A stretch of 33,477 nucleotides of DNA from RGIG9060 sp036307825 (GTDB lineage Bacteria; Spirochaetota; Spirochaetia; Treponematales; Treponemataceae). Location: NCBI GenBank assembly GCA_036307825.1, contig JAXJWW010000075.1, positions 1 through 33,477 on the forward strand. Reading direction: 5' to 3'. The translations under genes and the position numbers were made by a program. The notes beneath the pieces were generated by a model, which saw only the letters and a list, made by a program, of their open reading frames with translations, did not search any database and was not told the DNA's origin. Below are positions 1 to 7,351 of this stretch, piece after piece. How positions within the stretch are numbered: position 1 is the stretch's first letter; each line of letters begins with the position of its first letter.

Positions 1-1554
1 GCTGTTCGTGCTTCTAAAATGAAATATTTGGACTGGTTTACAGCAAATTGTCCTAATACAAAATTAAAAGCTCACGGAACTGCTGTTGGGCTTCCAAGTG
101 ATGACGACATGGGTAACTCTGAAGTTGGTCACAATGCTATTGGTTGTGGTCGCGTTTTTGCTCAGGGTGCAAAACTTGTTGGTGAATCTATTTCTAGCGG
201 AAAAATGTTTACTGACGCTACTTGGCAAAAATTGAGCAAAAATGTAATGGACAAAAATTCTTGCTTACATTTTATCGGTCTTGTTTCTGACGGAAATGTT
301 CACTCTCACATTGACCACTTAAAAGCAATGATTGCTCAGGCTAACAAAGACGGAATCAAAAAACTTCGTGTTCACGCTTTGCTTGACGGTCGTGATGTTG
401 ATCCAACTTCTGCTTTGAATTATATTAGCCCACTTGAAGAATATTTGGCTGGTTTTGACGGATGTGATTATCGTATCGCTTCTGGTGGTGGTCGTATGTA
501 TATGACTATGGACCGCTACAATGCTGACTGGTCAATGGTTGATCGTGGTTGGAAAGCTCACGTTTTGGGTGAAGGTCGTCAATTTGCAAGTGCTACAGAA
601 GCTATTGAAGTTTACCGCGCTGAAAATGCTGGGCTTCTTGACCAAGATATGCACGAATTTGTTATTGCAGAAAATGGAAAGGCTGTTGGTACAATCGAAG
701 ACGGAGACAGCGTAATTTTATTTAACTTCCGTGGGGATCGTGCTTTGGAAATGACAGCTGCTTTTGAAACTCCTGCTAATGCTGACTTCCCATATTTTGA
801 TAGAAAACGCGTTCCTGCTGTTGAATATGCTGGAATGATGGAATATGATGGAGACGCTCACGTTCCTGCTCAATATTTGGTAAATCCACCTTCAATTGAC
901 AGAACAATGGGTGAATATTTGACAAAATCTGGGGTTCGTATTTTGGCTATTTCTGAAACTCAAAAATACGGACACGTTACATACTTCTTTAATGGAAACA
1001 AACAAGGTAAATTCGACGAAAAACTTGAAGACTACGTTGAAGTTCCAAGTGATGTTGTACCATTCGAACAACGCCCATGGATGAAATGTGCTGAAATCAC
1101 AGACAAAGTTATTGAAGCAATTAAATCTGGAAAATATGACCACATCCGTTTGAATTATCCAAATGGTGATATGGTTGGACACACTGGTGTTTTCAACGCT
1201 GTAGTTTGTTCTATGGAAGGAATGGACTTGCAACTTGGTCGCTTAAAGGCAGCAGTTGAAGAAGCTGGTGGTATCCTTTGTTTAACAGCAGACCACGGAA
1301 ACTCTGACGATATGTATGAACACGCAAAAGACGGCAGCGTTAAAAAAGGTGGCGACGGCGAACCAAAAGCAAAAACATCCCACAGCTTAAACCCAGTTCC
1401 TGGAATTATCTACGACCCAGAATACAAAGGCGAATACGATACAGAAAAATTAAACGAAGGCTTGGGAATTAGTAGCTGGCCATCAACATTGATGAACTTG
1501 ATGGGATTTGTTCCACCAAGTGATTATGATAAGTCGATTATTAATATGAAATAG
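1..1554 (+). CDS. gpmI: 2,3-bisphosphoglycerate-independent phosphoglycerate mutase, 5' end cut by the window
   Basis: Interconverts 3-phosphoglycerate and 2-phosphoglycerate in cytoplasmic glycolysis. The reading frame is open from base 1, so the first visible ATG (base 19) is internal and the N-terminal part with the first metal-binding Asp lies upstream. The motif MGNSEVGHNAIG near the visible start carries the serine that is phosphorylated in the alkaline-phosphatase-like metalloenzyme family. Further hallmarks are DGRDVDPTSA, the FNFRGDRA stretch, LNYPNGDMVGHTG and LTADHGNSDDM, which hold the metal ligands of the phosphatase domain. The visible 517 residues fit an enzyme of about 550 residues. 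Codon choice (many GCT, GGT, CGT codons) differs from the island downstream and suggests high expression. Family assignment is very secure. Confidence 0.97.
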   Translation, partial: AVRASKMKYLDWFTANCPNTKLKAHGTAVGLPSDDDMGNSEVGHNAIGCGRVFAQGAKLVGESISSGKMFTDATWQKLSKNVMDKNSCLHFIGLVSDGNVHSHIDHLKAMIAQANKDGIKKLRVHALLDGRDVDPTSALNYISPLEEYLAGFDGCDYRIASGGGRMYMTMDRYNADWSMVDRGWKAHVLGEGRQFASATEAIEVYRAENAGLLDQDMHEFVIAENGKAVGTIEDGDSVILFNFRGDRALEMTAAFETPANADFPYFDRKRVPAVEYAGMMEYDGDAHVPAQYLVNPPSIDRTMGEYLTKSGVRILAISETQKYGHVTYFFNGNKQGKFDEKLEDYVEVPSDVVPFEQRPWMKCAEITDKVIEAIKSGKYDHIRLNYPNGDMVGHTGVFNAVVCSMEGMDLQLGRLKAAVEEAGGILCLTADHGNSDDMYEHAKDGSVKKGGDGEPKAKTSHSLNPVPGIIYDPEYKGEYDTEKLNEGLGISSWPSTLMNLMGFVPPSDYDKSIINMK

Positions 1555-1555
1555 G

Positions 1556-1736
1556 CTTAGAAAAGATAGTCACACGGATTTTGAGGTTACGATATAAGTA
1601 ATCTCAAAAAAACGGCTGAGTCAAGGCTTTAAGATGAGCGGCAGCGAACGTGCCTTGACCAGACGTATTTAAGATTGCTACGCAATTCCAGTAAGTGAGA
1701 TAAGCGCCTTCTCCAAAATGGGGAAGGTATTTTTTT
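1556..1736. repeat. structured intergenic module with three hairpins
   Basis: The gap after gpmI holds successive inverted repeats. A 9-base stem (TGAGGTTAC / GTAATCTCA, one G-U pair) lies near 1582-1606. A perfect 8-base inverted repeat GTCAAGGC / GCCTTGAC spans 1620-1659. A terminator stem lies at 1707-1727. The segment resembles, in layout and in its last 30 bases, the sequence at the far end of the restriction island (17200-17297). No convincing coding frame is present. It is probably a degenerate intergenic repeat; its function is unknown. Confidence 0.5.
1707..1736 (+). terminator. rho-independent terminator after gpmI
   Basis: Stem CCTTCTCC / GGGGAAGG with one G-U pair and loop AAAAT, followed by TATTTTTTT. 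It sits about 150 bases after the gpmI stop and before the hsdM promoter. Confidence 0.75.
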
Positions 1737-1776
1737 GTGTTATAAGTTTTTTTTACTCTAAATTGGAATTTTGTGC

Positions 1777-1782
1777 TATAAT
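1777..1782 (+). promoter_or_regulatory. -10 box of the hsdM promoter
   Basis: A perfect TATAAT 26 bases before the hsdM ATG. The -35 region is weak (TTTACT at 1752-1757 would need a 19-base spacer). An AAGGAT Shine-Dalgarno follows just before the ATG. Confidence 0.5.
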
Positions 1783-1808
1783 CAGATAACAAAAATTAAG
1801 GATAAAAT

Positions 1809-4283
1809 ATGGCTGTTAAAAAATCACAACTTTACAGTTCTCTTTGGGCAAGTTGCGACAAACTTCGTGGTGGCATGGATGCTTCTCAATATAAAGATTA
1901 TATTCTAACACTTTTATTTGTAAAGTATGTTTCTGACAAATATAAAGATGATCCCTATGGAGCAATTGCAATTCCAGAGGGAGCAAGTTTTGAAGATTTA
2001 GTTAATTTAAAAGGCGACAAAAATATTGGTGAAAAAATTGATATTCTTATTGCAAAACTCGCAGAGGCAAACAATCTTACAGGCATAATAAATAATGCAC
2101 ATTTTAACGATGAGGCAAAAATTGGAAAAGGCGAAGAAATGATAGATAAGCTAACAGGGCTTATTTCTATTTTTCAGCGCCCAGAACTTGATTTTAAAAA
2201 CAATAAAGCAGAAGATGACGATCTTATTGGCGATGCTTACGAATACCTTATGCGAAATTTTGCAACTGCCAGTGGAAAAAGTAAAGGTCAATTTTATACC
2301 CCAGCAGAAGTGAGTCGTATTCTTGCAAAAGTAATTGATATTTCAAAGTGTAAGGATAAAAATGCTACGATTTATGATCCCGCTTGTGGTTCAGGTTCTC
2401 TTTTAGTTCGAGCCGCAAATGAAGCTCCATTTTCTCTTGCAATTTATGGACAAGAAAAAGATATTTCTACAGCTGGTCTTGCAAAAATGAATCTTGTGCT
2501 TCATAACAAAGCCTCAGGAGAAATTCATTCAGATAATACTTTTTCAGATCCATGGTACAAAGATGATAACGATGAAACAAAACTAAGAAAATTTGATTAT
2601 ATTGTAGCAAATCCTCCATTTAGTATGAAAAACTGGATGGACGGATTAAAACCTTATGGTCGTTTTGATGATTTTGACGAAATGCCACCAGAAAAAAATG
2701 GTGATTATGCATGGTTATTGCATATTATAAAATCTATGAAAAATCAAACAGGAAAAGCGGCTGTTATTCTTCCTCATGGAGTTTTGTTTAGGGGCAATGC
2801 AGAAGAAACTATTAGAAAAAATATTATTAATCGTCATTTAATAAAAGGAATAATTGGTCTTCCTGCAAACCTTTTTTATGGAACAGGGATTCCTGCCTGT
2901 ATCATAGTTCTTGATAAAGAAAATACAGAAAATCGTACAGGTATTTTTATGATAGATACAAGTCATGGTTTTATAAAAGATGGTGATAAAAACAGACTTC
3001 GGGAGCAAGATATTTACAAAATTGTAACGACTTTTAATTCTATGACAGAGGTGTCAGGATTTAGTCGTTTTGTTCCTTTTGATGAAATTATTAACAAGAA
3101 TTCATATAATTTAAACATTCCTCGTTATATTGATTCTACAGAAAAAGAAGATTTGCAAAGTATTGAAGCGCATTTATATGGAGGAATCCCTCAAGATGAT
3201 ATAGATAATATTCCACACTTTTGGAATGTGTTTCCAAATCTAAAAAATCAAATCTTTGGAGAATATTCAAAAGGCTTTTACAAATTACTTATTCAAAAAG
3301 ATGATGTTCACAAAACAATCTGTGAAAATGCAGAATTTCTAGAATATAACAAAAAGGTAAACAAGGCTTTCGAAGAATGGAAAACTTTTGCAAATCCAAT
3401 TCTTACAGCATTAAAGCTGACAGATTCAAACAAAGAAATCATCTTAAAGCTTTCGGAAGAAATCCTTGAAAAATTCTCGAAACTTGAACTTCTTGATAAA
3501 TACGATGTTTATCAAGTGTTGCTTGCATATTGGAATGAAACAATGAATGATGATATTCTTCTTATTATTCAGGATGAACTTGGCTACAATCTTGCAAGAA
3601 TTACAGATGATATAAAAGAAGAACCAAAGGAAATCAAAAAGGCAAAAAAAGATTCTGCAAAAGAAAAAAAGCCTAAAGAACCAAAAATAATTGGTTGGGA
3701 AGGTCGTTTAATTCCAAAGCAAATTGTACTTGATGCATTTTTTGCGTTGGAACAAAAAGAAATTGAAAAAGCAGAAGAAAAATTAAGCCAGATAGAAAGT
3801 GAGTTTGAAGAATTTATTGAAAACAATTCTGATGAAAACGGATATTTTACAGACTATATGGGCGACGATGAAAAAATCGATTCAAAGAAAATCACGTCCC
3901 GTGTAAAACTTTTGACTAAAGAAAAGAAAACTCAAAATGAAGAGTATAAAATCTTAAATAATTATGTTGATTATGAATCTTCTATAAAATCTCAAAAGAA
4001 ACATATTACAGAATTAAAGAAAGTTTTAGATGATAATTGTCGCAATCGATATGAAACATTTACAGATGCAGAAATAAAAGATTTACTTGTAAATCGTAAA
4101 TGGTACAAAGCTATTGATGATGGAATCCAAAATCTTTATATCACAGTTGCAAATCATCTTACAAAACGAATTGTGGAACTTTATGAACGCTACGAAAATA
4201 CATTATCGGAATTAACCTCAAAACTTGCAGAAGAAGAAAAAGAAGTAGCAGCTCATCTTGAAGCAATGGGATTTAAGTTGTAG
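1809..4283 (+). CDS. hsdM: type I restriction-modification system, DNA N6-adenine methyltransferase subunit HsdM
   Basis: Methylates adenine with S-adenosylmethionine at sites chosen by HsdS, and forms part of the restriction complex with HsdR. The N-terminal 130 residues match the helical HsdM_N region. The SAM-binding motif I is DPACGSGS at residues 190-197 and the catalytic motif IV is NPPF at residues 268-271. At 824 residues it is longer than the roughly 500-residue classic HsdM. The extra C-terminal part (after about residue 500) is rich in Lys and Glu and predicted coiled, a form often seen in large M subunits. The ATG follows AAGGAT. hsdS starts 9 bases after the stop, so the two are co-transcribed. 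Function is secure; the role of the extension is unknown. Confidence 0.95.
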   Translation: MAVKKSQLYSSLWASCDKLRGGMDASQYKDYILTLLFVKYVSDKYKDDPYGAIAIPEGASFEDLVNLKGDKNIGEKIDILIAKLAEANNLTGIINNAHFNDEAKIGKGEEMIDKLTGLISIFQRPELDFKNNKAEDDDLIGDAYEYLMRNFATASGKSKGQFYTPAEVSRILAKVIDISKCKDKNATIYDPACGSGSLLVRAANEAPFSLAIYGQEKDISTAGLAKMNLVLHNKASGEIHSDNTFSDPWYKDDNDETKLRKFDYIVANPPFSMKNWMDGLKPYGRFDDFDEMPPEKNGDYAWLLHIIKSMKNQTGKAAVILPHGVLFRGNAEETIRKNIINRHLIKGIIGLPANLFYGTGIPACIIVLDKENTENRTGIFMIDTSHGFIKDGDKNRLREQDIYKIVTTFNSMTEVSGFSRFVPFDEIINKNSYNLNIPRYIDSTEKEDLQSIEAHLYGGIPQDDIDNIPHFWNVFPNLKNQIFGEYSKGFYKLLIQKDDVHKTICENAEFLEYNKKVNKAFEEWKTFANPILTALKLTDSNKEIILKLSEEILEKFSKLELLDKYDVYQVLLAYWNETMNDDILLIIQDELGYNLARITDDIKEEPKEIKKAKKDSAKEKKPKEPKIIGWEGRLIPKQIVLDAFFALEQKEIEKAEEKLSQIESEFEEFIENNSDENGYFTDYMGDDEKIDSKKITSRVKLLTKEKKTQNEEYKILNNYVDYESSIKSQKKHITELKKVLDDNCRNRYETFTDAEIKDLLVNRKWYKAIDDGIQNLYITVANHLTKRIVELYERYENTLSELTSKLAEEEKEVAAHLEAMGFKL

Positions 4284-4292
4284 GAGCAGAAG

Positions 4293-5531
4293 ATGAAACA
4301 GACAGAAATTGGCTTGATTCCTGATGATTGGGAAGTGAAAACACTTGAAGAAATATGTATACCTAAAGGTATTGTAAGGGGACCTTTTGGGGGAGCATTA
4401 AAGAAGAGTGTTTTTGTATCAAAAGGATACAAAGTTTATGAACAACGTAACGCAATTTATAAAAATATAACAGATGGTAACTATTATATAAATGAATCTA
4501 AATACAATGAGATGATTCGATTCTCAGTGACAAGGGGAGATTTTATTATTAGTTGCTCTGGAACTATAGGAAGAATTTTTAGGATCCCGAATAATTACTA
4601 TAAAGGAATTATAAATCAAGCTTTGCTAAAATTAACAATAAATGAAGATATTATTGATCCGTCTTATTTCTGTGCGTATTTCGATAGTGACTGTTATCAA
4701 CAAAAAATTATTGATGACACTCAGGGTGGAGCAATGAAAAATCTTGTTGGAATGGAAAAATTCCGAAAGACATGTTTTCCACTTCCCCCTCTCCCAGAAC
4801 AACAACGAATCGCAAAAGCCCTTTCTGATGTAGATGCGCTTATTTTAACAACAGAAAAACTGCTCCAAAAGAAAAAGAACATCAAACAAGGTACAATGCA
4901 GGAACTTCTGACCGGCAAAAAACGCCTCCCAGGTTTTGCAAAATCAACAAACTACAAACAAAGCGAACTCGGATTGATTCCCGAGGATTGGGAAGTGAAA
5001 AGTTTTGGGGAACTGTTTGATATGAAAGCTGGAGGAGATGTTGATAAAGAACATTTTTCTTATTTTAAATCAAGTATATACAAATATAAGATTTTCTCGA
5101 ACGGATTAGAAAATGAAGGAATCTATGGTTATACAGATTTACCAAAATACAAGGGAAATGCAATTACAATAACAGGACGTGGAACTGTAGGAATTGCAAT
5201 GTTTAGAGAAGAAGACTTTGATGCTGTTATAAGACTTTTAGTTTTAAATAGTAAGAATGATAATTTAACGAATAATTCTTATATAACCGAAGAGATTAAT
5301 TCATGTATTTCATTTCCCAATGAAAGTACGGGAGTTCCTCAACTTACAGTTCCTCAGATTCGAGATATTGTAATTGTACTTCCATCAAAAGAAGAACAAA
5401 CTGCCATTGCCAATGTTCTTTCCAGCATGGACAAAGAAATAGAAACCTTAAACACAAAACTAGAAAAATACCGTAACTTCAAAACCGCCATGATGCAGCA
5501 ACTGCTCACAGGGAAGATTAGGTTGAAGTAG
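4293..5531 (+). CDS. hsdS: type I restriction-modification specificity subunit HsdS
   Basis: Recognises the bipartite DNA target and bridges the methyltransferase and restriction subunits. The protein has the usual two-fold architecture. The first half opens with LIPDDWEV (near residue 8) followed by target recognition domain 1, then a coiled conserved region beginning LPEQQRIAKAL and ending QELLTGKKRLPGF. The second half opens again with LIPEDWEV, followed by recognition domain 2 and the terminal helix region ending QQLLTGKIRLK. Length (412) is normal for two recognition domains, so the gene looks intact. Its last 46 bases are nearly repeated at 10028-10073, where only a 3' fragment of another hsdS survives. 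That points to recombination at the conserved 3' end. The ATG has GGAG seven bases upstream. Confidence 0.95.
   Translation: MKQTEIGLIPDDWEVKTLEEICIPKGIVRGPFGGALKKSVFVSKGYKVYEQRNAIYKNITDGNYYINESKYNEMIRFSVTRGDFIISCSGTIGRIFRIPNNYYKGIINQALLKLTINEDIIDPSYFCAYFDSDCYQQKIIDDTQGGAMKNLVGMEKFRKTCFPLPPLPEQQRIAKALSDVDALILTTEKLLQKKKNIKQGTMQELLTGKKRLPGFAKSTNYKQSELGLIPEDWEVKSFGELFDMKAGGDVDKEHFSYFKSSIYKYKIFSNGLENEGIYGYTDLPKYKGNAITITGRGTVGIAMFREEDFDAVIRLLVLNSKNDNLTNNSYITEEINSCISFPNESTGVPQLTVPQIRDIVIVLPSKEEQTAIANVLSSMDKEIETLNTKLEKYRNFKTAMMQQLLTGKIRLK
5481..5526 (+). repeat. left copy of the hsdS 3'-end direct repeat
   Basis: Twenty-three bases starting AAAACCGCCATGATGCAG and the 16 bases GGGAAGATTAGGTTGA are identical to the right copy at 10028-10073; seven bases between them differ. 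It encodes the conserved helix end of HsdS. Together the copies bracket about 4.5 kb of accessory genes. Confidence 0.85.
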
Positions 5532-5542
5532 GAAACTATAAA

Positions 5543-6082
5543 ATGAATGATATAATTCAAATAATGACAAAAAATAATTATTCAAAAGAAGTAGGACTAG
5601 TAATTAAAAAACTTTTTAGTATTATGCTATTACAAGAAATGAGAGGTTTTTGTCATGCATCTGCCTCAGTTTTATATGTTTGCTTATGTGAATTAGGTTT
5701 ACAGCCAAAATTAGTAATTGGCGAAGCAAACATTGAAAACAAATATTTTGATCATTCATGGGTTGTTTTAGATGGTAAAATAATTGATTTGGCTATAGCT
5801 TTACCTCTTGATTACAGTGATGAAGTTGGACCAGTAATCTTAAATGAAGATTTATATACAAATAAGACAACGATTGTTGAATATGATAATAATTCTGGAC
5901 AAGATTTATGTGAAGATACAAAAATGATTATTGCAACAAATTTTACTGAATATATGAATAATGCTCCTTATAAACAAGGATTATGGTCTTTTGTTAAACT
6001 TGTATTAAATAAGGAAATTGATATAAAAGAATTGCAGCAAAAATATAAGAATACAAAAAGATATTCTCCTATGAACACTTGA
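5543..6082 (+). CDS. transglutaminase-like cysteine-peptidase-fold protein of unknown role
   Basis: A 179-residue protein that I cannot match to a named family with confidence. It shows the residue order of the transglutaminase-like (papain-fold) superfamily: Cys37 in RGFCHASA at the start of a helix, His71 in FDHSW after a strand, and Asp82 in KIIDLA one strand later. The same compact pattern occurs in transglut_core domains and in McjB-type maturation peptidases. There is no signal peptide or membrane segment, so it is probably cytoplasmic. It starts 11 bases after hsdS with only a weak AGGA upstream. It is the first gene in the segment between the two hsdS ends and is followed by the AAA-protease pair after a promoter gap. 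Activity on proteins or peptides is inference; it could also be catalytically silent. Confidence 0.6.
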   Translation: MNDIIQIMTKNNYSKEVGLVIKKLFSIMLLQEMRGFCHASASVLYVCLCELGLQPKLVIGEANIENKYFDHSWVVLDGKIIDLAIALPLDYSDEVGPVILNEDLYTNKTTIVEYDNNSGQDLCEDTKMIIATNFTEYMNNAPYKQGLWSFVKLVLNKEIDIKELQQKYKNTKRYSPMNT

Positions 6083-6130
6083 TCTTGCTACTAAAACATT
6101 TACGTTTAATAACATTAATTTAGAAAACAA

Positions 6131-6211
6131 TAACATATTATAATATATTGATAACAAATACGTATTATTTGATAACATATTATTGACTTTTAATAATATA
6201 TGGTATATTAT
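6131..6211 (+). promoter_or_regulatory. promoter with short direct repeats upstream of the AAA-protease pair
   Basis: TTGACT at 6183-6188 and TATTAT at 6206-6211 are separated by exactly 17 bases, a good sigma-70 match. TTGATAACA occurs at 6148-6156 and 6169-6177, and TAACATATTAT at 6131-6141 and 6173-6183. The second copy runs into the -35 box. These repeats are possible operator sites; the very AT-rich background weakens that case. Confidence 0.55.
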
Positions 6212-6232
6212 ATTATTTAGAAGGAAAATAAT

Positions 6233-7351
6233 ATGTATACAGAGATACTGAAAATTATTGAAGGTGGATTAATCGGTGATCGCGAAAAGGTATATAACTA
6301 TGCGAAAACGTTATCTGATAATCTGATTGACTCTGGTGATAAAGAATTAGGAAATAAAATTTATAAAACATTAAATAACAAAAAAAGCAGTCTTGCAACT
6401 TTAGATTCTCTTTCTTCAAAACCTGTTGATTGTGAGAGTCGAATGGAAATTGTTGATGTAAGTTCTCCTATAATTGATCAAAAAAAAATATTATTAAATG
6501 AAACTGTAGAAAACGAATTAAATAATTTTATAAATGTTTATTCAAAACGAGATGAAATATTAGCGGCTGGAATTAATACACCTAGAACACTTCTATTATA
6601 TGGTCCTCCCGGCTGTGGTAAAACTACAATAGCAAATTATATTGCGATGAAAACGAAACTTCCTCTTGTTACTGCAAGATTAGACGGATTAATTTCTTCT
6701 CTTTTGGGAAGTACTGCAAAAAATATTAGAAAAATTTTTGATTATGCTTCTAAACAAGAATGTGTTTTATTCTTAGATGAGTTTGACGTTATTGCAAAAG
6801 TTAGAGATGATAAGAATGAGATGGGTGAATTAAAAAGAGTTGTAAATAGTTTACTTCAGAATATCGATATGTTTAGTCCTGATAGTATTATTATCGCTGC
6901 TACAAATCATCATGAATTACTAGATCCTGCTGTTTGGAGACGTTTTAATAAAGTATTATTAATTGATAAACCTACAGTACCTGAAATACAAAAGTTTCTG
7001 AAAATATTACTTGAAAAAAATTCTAGCGAAATTATTAATAATGAAAAGAAAATATCTGTTTTATCAGAAGCTTTTATAGATTTAAGTTATTCAGATATAA
7101 AAACAATTATTACAAATTGTATAATGAATTCAATCATTAACAATAAAAAGGTAGTCGACATATTAGATATATACAAAGAAATCTATTTATTCCGTTATCA
7201 TTCTATTTCAGATGAAGATATATTCATCAAATATTTATTACAAAACAATATGACTCATCGTGAGTTGCAAAATTTTGGGTTCCCATTAAGAAAGATTCAA
7301 GCTATTTCAAAACAAATAAGAGGAGATGAAAATGGAACGGTTACCAATTAA
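6233..7351 (+). CDS. AAA ATPase, IetA-like partner of a subtilisin-like protease
   Basis: A 372-residue AAA-family ATPase of the type paired with S8 proteases. Walker A is GPPGCGKT at residues 124-131, Walker B is LFLDEFD with Asp182-Glu183, the sensor region is ATNHHELLDP, and the arginine fingers are Arg236-Arg237 in WRRF. The N-terminal 110 residues form a helical region typical of a substrate or partner domain. GAAGGA precedes the ATG by about seven bases. The gene overlaps the following protease gene by 20 bases, implying translational coupling. From established knowledge, an ATPase-subtilase pair called IetA/IetS was first described as a plasmid incompatibility and toxin-antitoxin locus in Agrobacterium and is listed among anti-phage systems. 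Membership here rests on gene order and domain pairing, not on alignment. Confidence 0.82.
   Translation: MYTEILKIIEGGLIGDREKVYNYAKTLSDNLIDSGDKELGNKIYKTLNNKKSSLATLDSLSSKPVDCESRMEIVDVSSPIIDQKKILLNETVENELNNFINVYSKRDEILAAGINTPRTLLLYGPPGCGKTTIANYIAMKTKLPLVTARLDGLISSLLGSTAKNIRKIFDYASKQECVLFLDEFDVIAKVRDDKNEMGELKRVVNSLLQNIDMFSPDSIIIAATNHHELLDPAVWRRFNKVLLIDKPTVPEIQKFLKILLEKNSSEIINNEKKISVLSEAFIDLSYSDIKTIITNCIMNSIINNKKVVDILDIYKEIYLFRYHSISDEDIFIKYLLQNNMTHRELQNFGFPLRKIQAISKQIRGDENGTVTN

Noticed and set aside
1604..1792. 62-codon minus-strand frame in the gap between gpmI and hsdM
   Set aside because: It spans three hairpins and the terminator, and no Shine-Dalgarno or family resemblance is visible.
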